Assembly (NCBI GenBank): GCA_030146705.1
Contig: JASLBE010000060.1
Location: 11,005-75,004 of the forward strand
Source of the DNA: Tissierellales bacterium
GTDB lineage: Bacteria > Bacillota > Clostridia > Tissierellales > Tissierellaceae
Length of the DNA stretch: 64,000 nucleotides
Direction: 5' to 3'
Shown here: positions 1 to 8,309 of the stretch, one piece after another
Layout: every line of letters starts with the position of its first letter
Numbering within the stretch: position 1 is the first letter of the stretch
The notes under the pieces: generated by a model
What the model was told of the DNA's origin: nothing
Database searches by the model: none
What the model saw: only the letters and a program-made list of their open reading frames with translations
Made by a program: the position numbers and the translations under genes

Positions 1-406
1 TGGCACACATATAGCAGGGGTTTTCCTTGGCCAAGTTTTCTGCCACCTTAAAAACATCAGAATCATATACCTTAACTGGTATTTCTAAGTGCTTGCAATT
101 ATATTCTAAAAGGTCCCTAACCTCTTTAGTATAGCCTGGATCCATAGCAATAAACTCCAGCTCAAAGTTTTTTCTCCCATACCTTTGGAGCTCCTGAAAA
201 AGTTTTGCCAAAAGTAGACTATCCTTACCACCAGATATGGCAATTGCTATCCTATCTCCAGGACTTATCATTTCGTACTCCTTTATCCCCTTGATGAACC
301 TGGCCCATATATGTTTTCTATACCTTTTTATAAGGCTTTTTTCTATTAGGCCTATATCTATTCCCTTGGAAAAGTTTCCACCTAGATTTTTATTTTCTCC
401 TAACAT
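1..406 (-). CDS. TtcA-like tRNA 2-thiocytidine biosynthesis protein (partial, cut by window edge)
   Basis: Only the first 135 residues lie in the window; the rest is beyond the left edge. The N-terminal half carries the PP-loop ATP-pyrophosphatase motif SGGKDS (about residue 58), and the last visible residues are NPCYMCA, which resembles the CxxC-containing segment of TtcA-type tRNA thiolases. Family knowledge: these enzymes adenylate a tRNA cytidine and insert sulfur, usually with an Fe-S cluster on the cysteines. The ATG at 404-406 is preceded by GGAGTG at a good distance. Without the C-terminal half another TtcA/TtuA-like thiolase cannot be excluded. Confidence 0.75.
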   Translation of the reverse strand, partial: MLGENKNLGGNFSKGIDIGLIEKSLIKRYRKHIWARFIKGIKEYEMISPGDRIAIAISGGKDSLLLAKLFQELQRYGRKNFELEFIAMDPGYTKEVRDLLEYNCKHLEIPVKVYDSDVFKVAENLAKENPCYMCA

Positions 407-504
407 TTATATCACTCCACAAAATTACTCCCATCACTAGTATTATATATTATCATATTTAACCAGGTTTCTACATTGTTAATTTTAACTAGGTTAAATT
501 TTTT

Positions 505-540
505 AAAATAAAACCAGGTGGACTAGTCCACCTGGTTTTA
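505..540 (-). terminator. Intrinsic terminator of the APC permease gene
   Basis: Bases 509-540 are a perfect 32-base inverted repeat centred on ACTAGT. Read on the minus strand it is followed by a T-rich run. It sits 17 bases beyond the permease stop codon and ahead of the TtcA-like gene. Confidence 0.8.
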
Positions 541-556
541 TAAAATACAAATTAAA

Positions 557-1891
557 TTAGTTCCCCTCACAAAGAGTCCTGCTTACAACAGCCTTGTAAA
601 ATCCTAAACCTAAAAGTATCCAAACCCCAAGAGCTATAACAGATTCCTTCCCTAGACTAGCTGGGGACATAGGAACTAGTAAAAGTAAAATAAAGCTTAT
701 GGATATGACCATACCAAAAAAGGAATAGGTCCTACCAGATTTTTCCTCCTGGATTCCATAGGATATATAGGAAACATAAAAATAGGCTATGGCTGCCCCA
801 ACTGAAGCCATATCTACTATCCAAAGGATAACCTCCCTGCCAAACCAAGGGGCTATTAAACTTATCACTGTTAAAAACTTTATAGTATTATGGTAGACCC
901 TCTCAGTATTTAACTCACTAAACTTACTAGGTAAGACCCCATACTTGGCCATTGCCCCCATTAGTTTTGAGGTGGATAGCATAAACCCATTTATCCCACT
1001 AGTTACAGCCCCTAACAAGGCCACAACTAGGCAGACAAATCCGACCCTACCTAGGTTGGTAAAAACTGCTGTTCCCAGGGCCCACTCCAAACTACTGGCC
1101 TCACTTGGACTTAGCCCAAGTGCTGTTGAAATATTTAAAAGATTATACATTAAGCTGGCAAGTAACAGGGAAAATATTGCTATCCTTGAAGCTTTTTTAG
1201 GAGGAAAGTTGAACTCCTCACTTACCTGGGGAATTGCATCAAAGCCTACAAAGATGAAGGGAGCTATGGCTAGGACCTTGGCAATTTCTGATAGTTTAAA
1301 CCTATAGTTAACCAGGTAGTTGTTGGCAAATTCAAGCTTATCACTATTAATAACCATACCTATAAAAACTACAAAAACCATAGAAACTAAGGCTATAATT
1401 ATTAGGTTTTGAGTCCTACTAGTTTCCCTTATGCCGGCTATATTAATCTTGGCAAAAATTAAGACTATTAAAGAAGAGGTTATGACCTCTCCCAAGTAAA
1501 CATCATAGCCCGCCACTTGGTAAAGATAACCAAATTCTAAAACCGGACCCACTAGTTTCTTTATTACTAGGGGAAAGGCCGTACTATTTAAGGGCACCAT
1601 TGTTAAATAGGCTAGGAGTAAGGCCCAACCCACAACAAACCCATGTTTTTTTCCTAAAAAATTATAGGTGTAGGTAAACTCCCCACCATCATCCTTCAGG
1701 TGGACCAACATTACCCTATAGCTTCTTTCTATTATCATTATCCCAAAGGCTCCTAAAAATAAGCCTATACATGTATTTATTACTCCTGATTCTTTTAAAA
1801 ACTTGGTCCCTGGTAGCATAAAGGAACCCCAGCCAATTATAGAACCTAGGACTATTGCAAATACATCTACCTCTCTTAACTTTCCCTTCAT
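557..1891 (-). CDS. APC-superfamily amino acid permease
   Basis: A 444-residue, very hydrophobic protein with about 12 predicted membrane segments. The first helix carries the broken-helix signature of amino acid-polyamine-organocation transporters (GSIIGWGSFMLPG near residue 17), and FVGFDAIPQVSEE in the middle is the matching helix-6 region. It should import or exchange amino acids across the cytoplasmic membrane; the substrate cannot be read from the sequence. The ATG start follows AAGGGTG. It is a single-gene unit bounded by hairpins on both sides. Confidence 0.85.
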   Translation of the reverse strand: MKGKLREVDVFAIVLGSIIGWGSFMLPGTKFLKESGVINTCIGLFLGAFGIMIIERSYRVMLVHLKDDGGEFTYTYNFLGKKHGFVVGWALLLAYLTMVPLNSTAFPLVIKKLVGPVLEFGYLYQVAGYDVYLGEVITSSLIVLIFAKINIAGIRETSRTQNLIIIALVSMVFVVFIGMVINSDKLEFANNYLVNYRFKLSEIAKVLAIAPFIFVGFDAIPQVSEEFNFPPKKASRIAIFSLLLASLMYNLLNISTALGLSPSEASSLEWALGTAVFTNLGRVGFVCLVVALLGAVTSGINGFMLSTSKLMGAMAKYGVLPSKFSELNTERVYHNTIKFLTVISLIAPWFGREVILWIVDMASVGAAIAYFYVSYISYGIQEEKSGRTYSFFGMVISISFILLLLVPMSPASLGKESVIALGVWILLGLGFYKAVVSRTLCEGN

Positions 1892-1904
1892 ATTTTCACC
1901 CTTC

Positions 1905-1939
1905 TTTTAAAAATAGGCTATGGTTTATAGCCTATTTTT
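1905..1939 (-). terminator. Intrinsic terminator after CoA-disulfide reductase gene 1
   Basis: A hairpin with arms AAAATAGGCTAT and ATAGCCTATTTT around a short loop, followed on the minus strand by T's. It lies immediately after the stop codon at 1941 and also sits in the leader of the downstream permease, just ahead of its ribosome binding site. Confidence 0.75.
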
Positions 1940-1940
1940 C

Positions 1941-3641
1941 TTATTCAAAGTTATAATCTGTTAAAATTGGTTTCCTGCCTGTTGTCTTATCGTTAAAGTA
2001 TTCATAGTAGGATATGCCTAAGAAGGAACCAGATATATTAGTAACATCATCATAGCCCAATTGTTGTAAGGCTTTTATTACATAATAACTGTTCTGTGCA
2101 CTCCTACAGTGAACATAGATTGGCCTGTCTTTTGGTATCTCATCTAGCCTGTCCCTAAATTCACTCATAGGAATATTTACAGAATTTATTAAATGTCCTT
2201 TTTCATACATATCCCTTTCTCTTACATCCATAATAAAGGCATCTTTTTCAACCAGGTCCCTAGCCTCTGTAACCTTAACTTGGTCAAACTCCTTATTTAA
2301 TATATTAAGACCTGCCAAACCTCCATGGTTTACTACATCTTTTGCAGTACCAAATGGTGGCGCATAGGTTAACTCCAAGTCTGCTAAGTCGTGTAGACTA
2401 CCATCAAAATGAATTGCCGTTGCAATAACATCTATCCTCTTATCTACATTTCCCTTACCAATAGCTTGGGCTCCTAAAATCCTTCCCGTTGGTTTTTCAA
2501 AAATAATCTTTAAGTGCATTGGTTCAGTGTCTGGCATAATTGAAACCCTATCATAAGGAATAACCGTAACCGTATCATAGTCTATATCAAAGCCAGTAGC
2601 CTTTATAAGACCTTCATTTAAACCAGTAGAAGCAGCATTCATATCAAAGATTTTTATAACAGAGGAACCAATAACTCCCCTATTCCTAACTTCCTTTCCA
2701 TATATATGGTTGGCAACTGACCTAGCCTGTTTTTGAGCTGGTCCTGCAAGGGCCAACCTACTTTGTTGGTGAAGAAGTTTATTCCAAACCTCAATAGCAT
2801 CCCCTACGGCATAAATATCCTTATCACTTGTTTGATAGTTAATATCTACTTTTATGGCACCAGTCTTACCTAGTTCAAGACCAGCATCCTTAGCCAACTT
2901 AGTGTCTGGTTTCACCCCTATGGCCATAACAACAACATCTGATGCAACTTTTTTCCCAGACCCTAAAACAACTGTATTTTCTTCAAACTTCTCAACCTTA
3001 TCTCCAACTATTAGGTCTATTCCATTATCATAAAGTTCCTTGTGGAGTATTTGGACCATATCATAGTCAAAAGGCTTCATTATTTGGTCCATAGCCTCTA
3101 TAAGAGTAACATCATAGCCTGCCATCTTTAAGTTTTCTGCAACCTCTACCCCTATGAAACCTCCACCAATAATAGTTGCTTTTTTAACATCCTTCCTAGT
3201 TATAAAATCCTTTATCTTAACTATGTCTGGTACATTCCTAACTGTAAATAAGTTTACCTTGTCCATACCTTCAAAAGGTGGAACTATTGGAGAAGCTCCT
3301 GGAGATAGGACTAATTTGTCATAAGATTCTTTGTAGCTTTCCCCTGTTATTAAGTTTTTAATTTCAACTTCCTTGTTTTCTTTGTCTATAGAAACAACCT
3401 CATTGTTTACTATTGCATCTATCTTATATTCCTTCCTAAATCTTTCTGGTGTTAAAAGTACAAGGTCTTCATCGTTTGCAACCTCACCACTTAAATGGTA
3501 GGGTAGGGCACAGTTTGAAAATGATACATGGGGTCCCTTTTCAAACATTTTTATCTCTGCAAATTCATCTAACCTTCTAATCCTAGCAGCAGTTGAAGCT
3601 CCACCTGCAACTCCACCCACTATTAATATTTTTTTACTCAT
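1941..3641 (-). CDS. CoA-disulfide reductase-rhodanese fusion (CoADR-RHD), copy 1
   Basis: 566 residues. Residues 1-450 are an FAD/NAD(P)H pyridine-nucleotide-disulfide oxidoreductase: GGVAGG FAD motif at 9-14, the single redox cysteine at Cys44 in SFSNCALPYHLSG, a second dinucleotide motif IGGGFIGVEVAE near 158, and an ATPase-like FAD segment ending YAVGDA. Residues 460-566 are a rhodanese domain with catalytic Cys512 in HCRSAQNS. Family knowledge: such fusions reduce CoA disulfide, CoA persulfide or polysulfide and handle sulfane sulfur. The gene is divergent from a LysR regulator and near a second copy and a YeeE-type transporter, so a sulfur-redox role is likely. The exact substrate is not determined by sequence. 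Confidence 0.88.
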   Translation of the reverse strand: MSKKILIVGGVAGGASTAARIRRLDEFAEIKMFEKGPHVSFSNCALPYHLSGEVANDEDLVLLTPERFRKEYKIDAIVNNEVVSIDKENKEVEIKNLITGESYKESYDKLVLSPGASPIVPPFEGMDKVNLFTVRNVPDIVKIKDFITRKDVKKATIIGGGFIGVEVAENLKMAGYDVTLIEAMDQIMKPFDYDMVQILHKELYDNGIDLIVGDKVEKFEENTVVLGSGKKVASDVVVMAIGVKPDTKLAKDAGLELGKTGAIKVDINYQTSDKDIYAVGDAIEVWNKLLHQQSRLALAGPAQKQARSVANHIYGKEVRNRGVIGSSVIKIFDMNAASTGLNEGLIKATGFDIDYDTVTVIPYDRVSIMPDTEPMHLKIIFEKPTGRILGAQAIGKGNVDKRIDVIATAIHFDGSLHDLADLELTYAPPFGTAKDVVNHGGLAGLNILNKEFDQVKVTEARDLVEKDAFIMDVRERDMYEKGHLINSVNIPMSEFRDRLDEIPKDRPIYVHCRSAQNSYYVIKALQQLGYDDVTNISGSFLGISYYEYFNDKTTGRKPILTDYNFE

Positions 3642-3783
3642 TTACAATTTCCCCCTTAAATTTTTTAAAAAAGTTTATGTTAGAATGTATGGGATATAAT
3701 AATAAGGTACAGACAATATATCCTATACATAATTGCTAGCTAAACAACTTAAAATATAACCCAATAATAAGGACGTGATTACA

Positions 3784-4689
3784 ATGAACTTAGACTATTT
3801 GAAGTCATTTTTCGTAATTGTTGAATCAAATAGCATATCTAAGGCCGCAAGAAAACTACATTTAACCCAGCCTGGTTTAAGTATGCAACTTCAAAATCTT
3901 GAAAATGAAATTGGTGCCCAGCTCCTAATTAGGAGTAACAAGGGTGTAAGGCTAACCAAGGAAGGTAAGGTAGTTTTTGACCAAACTAAAGCAATCCTAG
4001 CAATAGAGCAAAATATGCTCAAGTCTGTTAGAGAAATACAAGCTGATAAGCGTATCCTAAATATTCATTCTTGTAAAAGTTTCGGTCATTTCATTCTTCC
4101 AGAATTACTAATAGAATTTAAATTAGAAAATCCAGGCTTAAAAGTAAACCTTCAAACAAATAGCACCTGTGACATAGTTAAAAGCTTTATGAGCCATGAA
4201 ATTAATATAGCCATTATTACAGATGAACATAATTATGATGACATTACATCCTATCCCTTAATGAAGGACCATCTTGTCTTGGTTACAAATAAGGATAATG
4301 TAAAAGATAGCATCTCCTTAAAAGACCTTAGGCAAATCCCCCTAATAATTAGGGACGACTCCTCTTGTACTAGACTTCTTCTAGATGATTTTATTGAGCC
4401 TTATGGCTTGGATTTAAATCATTTAAACATCTTACTTTCAACTAATTCTTTAGAAACTATAAAATCTACTATAATGACCAGTGGCGGCTACTCTTTTTTA
4501 CCTAAGCTATTTATACACGACCAGCTGGAATCTGGAGAATTAAAAGAAGTTAAAACTCCTATTGATACCAGTTTTTATTACTACTTGGCTGTTAGGAATA
4601 ACTCAACCCTATCTGAATATGAGGCCAACTTTAAAGACTTCATACTAGCCAAGGACTTTAATAAATATATATTGAAATATAAGCTGTAA
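3784..4689 (+). CDS. LysR-type transcriptional regulator
   Basis: 301 residues. The N-terminal winged helix (1-60) has the standard LysR pattern FFVIVESNSISKAARKLHLT followed by QPGLSMQLQNLE; the rest is the periplasmic-binding-like effector domain. The frame is open from a GTG at 3775, but AAGGA lies too close to that codon and is well placed for the ATG at 3784, which gives the usual LysR N-terminus. The gene is divergent from CoA-disulfide reductase copy 1 and presumably controls the sulfur genes. Three cysteines, Cys97, Cys129 and Cys195, fall in the segments that normally line the effector pocket. The effector is unknown. Confidence 0.88.
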   Translation: MNLDYLKSFFVIVESNSISKAARKLHLTQPGLSMQLQNLENEIGAQLLIRSNKGVRLTKEGKVVFDQTKAILAIEQNMLKSVREIQADKRILNIHSCKSFGHFILPELLIEFKLENPGLKVNLQTNSTCDIVKSFMSHEINIAIITDEHNYDDITSYPLMKDHLVLVTNKDNVKDSISLKDLRQIPLIIRDDSSCTRLLLDDFIEPYGLDLNHLNILLSTNSLETIKSTIMTSGGYSFLPKLFIHDQLESGELKEVKTPIDTSFYYYLAVRNNSTLSEYEANFKDFILAKDFNKYILKYKL

Positions 4690-4716
4690 GTGGCAAGTCC
4701 ACTTACAGTTTTTTTT
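4684..4716 (+). terminator. Intrinsic terminator of the LysR gene
   Basis: A ten-base-pair stem (CTGTAAGTGG paired with CCACTTACAG) with a five-base loop, followed by eight T's. It starts within the last codons of the regulator. Confidence 0.9.
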
Positions 4717-4724
4717 ACCTATAA

Positions 4725-6011
4725 TTATTTTTTTATCCCCCTATCAGGTAGGATGTTTACCTTACCTTCAAAAAGATTTAAAGAAATTATCCCTCCAACT
4801 ATTAAAGAAACCATAAATACCCAACCTGAAAGTGAAAAGTTAGATATGCCTGAATATAGGGCGCCAACATTACAGCCACCTGCTATTTTTGCCCCTATTC
4901 CCATTAGGGTTCCTCCTAGGGCATAGTAGAAAGTATCCCTTAATTTAAAGTCAAAGTTAAATTTAAACCTGCCTGAAAGTAACATAGCTATTGTTGCCCC
5001 AAGTATAATCCCAATGTTTCTAACAGAAACTGAATTATTTAGTAGGCCTGACCTAACTGTTTCAAGAGCCCCTTGGAAGGCTTCTCCCTTTGGTGCCAGT
5101 CCAATTTTATCTAGCCCCCAAAGCCCCAATAGTGTATAGGGTCCTGATGCTCCCCAACTGCCACCAGTAGTGTTTATAATAAATACAAACATCATTGCTA
5201 TTAAAACCCCACCTGTTAAAAAGGACCATCTTTCTACAAATATCTTCCTAAATCCTTTAGAAGTAAAAATACTATCTATTTCAGCTGGGTCTACAATTTC
5301 TTCACTTGCTTCCCAAACCTCTTCCTTAACTGTTCCAGACTTTCTCCTCTTGCCTTCATAACTTTGCACTATGGCAAAAAGTACTAAAAGACCTAGGGCA
5401 GATATAATAACTGATCCCAAGTAGCCAAACTTATCTGGTAGGTAAAGGGTAATTCCTTCAACCTTACCAGGTCCACTAGTGTTCCACCAAGGTAGTAGTC
5501 CATGGCCTATGATTCCACCAATACAGAAAAATAAGGTTGATATCCAAGCCCTTCCTTCCCCTTCACCAGAGTCTGTTAAGGTTCCTGAAGCACATCCTCC
5601 GCCTAGGATCATCCCAAAACCAAAAAGAAGTCCTCCAAAGATTTTTGAAAGATCGGCTGGGGATACAAAAGAGCTTCCTGGTATTACAGCATCTCCTTCA
5701 GCTGCCCTAAAGGCTACAACTGCTCCCTTTGAAAAAGCTCCATAGTGGACACCTGCAGCCCCTATTATGGAAATTAAAAACATTACTAATAGGGCCCTAC
5801 TAAGGCTAGCTTCACCCGTTATAAAAATCCTCTTTACCCCTCCGGCAAACCCATACCTAGATCTTGAAAGTATGTAGCCTAGAGCAAGTCCTGTTATTAA
5901 AAATAATTTTAAATTGCCCTCTCTTGTATCCAAGTGGTTGGCAAAAAACATCATTAAAACAATAAGTATTAGTCCCAGTATAAATTGTCTTTTTTGTCTA
6001 CTAGTCTTCAT
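4725..6011 (-). CDS. YeeE/YedE-family sulfur (thiosulfate or selenium) transporter
   Basis: 428 residues with about ten membrane segments in two homologous halves. Diagnostic motifs are SRYGFAG (51-57), GGGCASGTL with Cys140, and GGCNVGALYSG with Cys380; Cys163 is extra. Family knowledge: in YeeE the conserved cysteines relay thiosulfate through the membrane, and YedE relatives are tied to selenium metabolism. The frame is open from 6029, but AGGAGTG sits correctly only for the ATG at 6009-6011. It lies between two CoA-disulfide reductase/rhodanese genes, which fits import of a sulfane-sulfur compound for those enzymes. No TusA-like partner is visible in the window. Confidence 0.85.
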   Translation of the reverse strand: MKTSRQKRQFILGLILIVLMMFFANHLDTREGNLKLFLITGLALGYILSRSRYGFAGGVKRIFITGEASLSRALLVMFLISIIGAAGVHYGAFSKGAVVAFRAAEGDAVIPGSSFVSPADLSKIFGGLLFGFGMILGGGCASGTLTDSGEGEGRAWISTLFFCIGGIIGHGLLPWWNTSGPGKVEGITLYLPDKFGYLGSVIISALGLLVLFAIVQSYEGKRRKSGTVKEEVWEASEEIVDPAEIDSIFTSKGFRKIFVERWSFLTGGVLIAMMFVFIINTTGGSWGASGPYTLLGLWGLDKIGLAPKGEAFQGALETVRSGLLNNSVSVRNIGIILGATIAMLLSGRFKFNFDFKLRDTFYYALGGTLMGIGAKIAGGCNVGALYSGISNFSLSGWVFMVSLIVGGIISLNLFEGKVNILPDRGIKK

Positions 6012-6346
6012 TTTTATCACTCCTATCACTTTGTTAAAAATATAATTATCTTCCCCATGACAGTATAAAAGAAAATAAATATTACAGTCATTTGATGTGA
6101 TTTCATAATATTATACTTTTTTGGCTTTGCATAATAATATTAACTTATGCTATATAACTACAACTTATAAACCCTCTTTAAACCACTAAACTATCCACTT
6201 TAACTTTGTATATTTTTAATCAAAGTCACCGGAAAACAAAAAATACCACTAGCTAAATTAAAAAATAAAAAAAGAAGAACCCTTAATTTTAGGTTCTTCT
6301 TCTAATATTTAAATTAATTAAATCCTATGGCTCCTATAAATTATTC
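6012..6346. other. Intergenic region between YeeE-type gene and CoADR-RHD copy 2
   Basis: About 335 bases, very AT-rich. It must hold the minus-strand promoter of the YeeE-type gene. It contains an inverted repeat GCATAA-N10-TTATGC (6129-6150), a plus-strand promoter-like TTGCAT (6127-6132) with TATATA 18 bases on (6151-6156), and the terminator of the next gene. No coding frame is convincing. Confidence 0.6.
6258..6301 (-). terminator. Intrinsic terminator after CoADR-RHD copy 2
   Basis: A ten-base-pair stem with arms AAGAAGAACC and GGTTCTTCTT (6272-6301), followed on the minus strand by TTTTTTT and more T's. Confidence 0.85.
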
Positions 6347-8044
6347 TTATGGCATCTCCCACATATAACCTGTAATTATTTGCTCTTGGTCTGTAGTCTT
6401 ATTCCTAAAGTATTCATAATTAGATAGGGCTATAAATCCTCCTGCTATATTGTATAAATTATCATAACCCTTTTGTTGTAGGGCTAAGATTGCATTATAA
6501 CTTTGTTTACTAACTCCACAATGAACATAAACTGGCCTGTCTTTAGGTATTTCATCCATCCTGTCCCTAAATTCTCCTAGGGGAATATTTATAGCCCCCT
6601 TAATATGGCCTGCTTGGTAGCCTGCTGCCCCCCTCATATCTATTATGAAGGCTTCATTTTCAACAAGCTCCCTAACCTTAGTAACTGGAACTTGTTTAAA
6701 GACATTTTCAAGTATATTAAGCCCAACAAGTCCTGCTAGGTTGGCTACATCATTAGCAGCTCCAAAAGGAGGTGCATAGGCAAGTTCTAAATCTTTTAAG
6801 TCTTCTAGGTTTCCATCAGTCTTAATTAGGGTTGCAATAACATCTATCCTCTTGTCTACATTTCCCCTACCAATAGCTTGGGCCCCTAGAATTCTTCCAC
6901 TTGGCCTTTCAAATATAAGTTTTAAATCCAGCATCTCACTATCTGGCATAGCTCCAATCTTGTCCCTAGCTGGTACTCTTACAACATCATATTCCATATC
7001 TAGGTCTTTTAACATTTTTTCATTTAAACCAGTAGAAGCAGCATTCATACTGAATATTTTTACTGCTGAAGTTCCAATAACTCCCTGGCTCCTTACTGGC
7101 CTACCATTAATATGGTCAGCCACTGACCTAGCTTGGGTATAAGCTGGACCAGCCAAGGCAAGCCTTGTTTTCCTATGGGAAAGTTTATGGTAAACTTCAA
7201 TAGCATCTCCTATGGCATATATGTCCTTATCATTTGTTAGGTAGTTATGGTCAACCTTTATAGACCTAGTTTCCCCTATTTCCAGTCCAGCTTCTTCTGC
7301 CAAACTAGTTTCTGGCCTAACACCTATAGCTAGAACTACTGCATCAGCCTTGATTTTTTTACCAGATCCTAAAACAACTGTTTTTTCTTCAAACCTATCT
7401 ACTGGGTCTCCTAGTAAAAGGTCTATACCATTGTCATAAATTTCCTTATGAAGAGTTTGAACCATATCGTAGTCAAATGGTTGCATAACTTGGTCCATAG
7501 CCTCTATTAGGGTTACATTAAATCCTGCCTCTTTAAGGTTTTCTGCAACCTCTATTCCTATAAAGCCTCCACCAATAACTGAAATATCATTCTTACCCAT
7601 CATAATAGAGTCTTTCAATTTCACTATGTCTTCAACATTCCTAACAGTGAAAATATCCAGCTTGTCCATACCCTCAAAAGGTGGTACAACTGGTTGTGCT
7701 CCTGGTGATAAAACTAGTTTATCATAGGACTCTAAGTAAGTTTCTCCCGTCTTTAGGTTTTTAACCTCTACCTGCTTATTTTCCCTATCAATTTTTGTCA
7801 CTTCATTATAGACTCTTGCTTCTATTCTGAACTCATTGTATAGTTTTTCTGGGTTCATTATGACTAATTTTTCTTCACTTTCAACTGTATCACTTAGAAA
7901 ATATGGTAATGCACAGTTGGAAAAGGATATATCCCTTCCCTTTTCAAACATAATTATTTCTGCATCCTCATCTAGTCTTCTAGCACGAACGGAAACAGTA
8001 GCTCCACCAGCTACCCCTCCTACAACTAATATCTTTTTACCCAT
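6347..8044 (-). CDS. CoA-disulfide reductase-rhodanese fusion (CoADR-RHD), copy 2
   Basis: 565 residues, co-linear with copy 1 at 1941-3641: FAD motif GGVAGG at 9-14, redox Cys44 in SFSNCALPYFLSD, NAD motif IGGGFIGIEVAE near 157, and a C-terminal rhodanese domain with Cys509 in HCGVSKQS. The active-site loop differs from copy 1 (CGVSKQS against CRSAQNS), so the two paralogues may prefer different sulfane-sulfur substrates. The start ATG follows AGGAGGAAT. It is a separate transcription unit with its own terminator. Same-strand neighbour of the YeeE-type transporter; a shared sulfur/persulfide pathway is inferred. Confidence 0.87.
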   Translation of the reverse strand: MGKKILVVGGVAGGATVSVRARRLDEDAEIIMFEKGRDISFSNCALPYFLSDTVESEEKLVIMNPEKLYNEFRIEARVYNEVTKIDRENKQVEVKNLKTGETYLESYDKLVLSPGAQPVVPPFEGMDKLDIFTVRNVEDIVKLKDSIMMGKNDISVIGGGFIGIEVAENLKEAGFNVTLIEAMDQVMQPFDYDMVQTLHKEIYDNGIDLLLGDPVDRFEEKTVVLGSGKKIKADAVVLAIGVRPETSLAEEAGLEIGETRSIKVDHNYLTNDKDIYAIGDAIEVYHKLSHRKTRLALAGPAYTQARSVADHINGRPVRSQGVIGTSAVKIFSMNAASTGLNEKMLKDLDMEYDVVRVPARDKIGAMPDSEMLDLKLIFERPSGRILGAQAIGRGNVDKRIDVIATLIKTDGNLEDLKDLELAYAPPFGAANDVANLAGLVGLNILENVFKQVPVTKVRELVENEAFIIDMRGAAGYQAGHIKGAINIPLGEFRDRMDEIPKDRPVYVHCGVSKQSYNAILALQQKGYDNLYNIAGGFIALSNYEYFRNKTTDQEQIITGYMWEMP

Positions 8045-8208
8045 ACAAGTATTCCTCCTTAGAACTACTAAAGTCTTTTTCTAGTTCTATCTTATCACAC
8101 AATACCCCCACCGTGTATAAAAATAAGACCTTTTAGTATCTTTTTTTCCTATGGTTTAATAGGCTTTCCCTATACTAAAACAAGCTGGCCTTCCTGGCTA
8201 AGATTTAT

Positions 8209-8237
8209 TTGCATAATAATATTCTTTGTAATATAAT
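8209..8237 (+). promoter_or_regulatory. Predicted sigma-A promoter of ychF
   Basis: TTGCAT (8209-8214) and TATAAT (8232-8237) are separated by 17 bases, about 70 bases ahead of the ychF start codon. Confidence 0.65.
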
Positions 8238-8309
8238 TTATATTTGGTTAAATGTAATCATTTTTTGATTTTATATAAATGGAGATTATAGATAGAAAGG
8301 AAAAATAAA

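Noticed and set aside
237..440. Plus-strand open frame of 67 codons
   Set aside because: Antisense to the TtcA-like gene, which has a clear PP-loop motif and ribosome binding site.
945..1307. Plus-strand open frame of 120 codons
   Set aside because: Antisense shadow of the APC permease; composition is that of reversed membrane helices and no ribosome binding site is present.
8045..8300. Small RNA or leader between CoADR-RHD copy 2 and ychF
   Set aside because: Only promoter elements can be recognised; no stable conserved structure seen.
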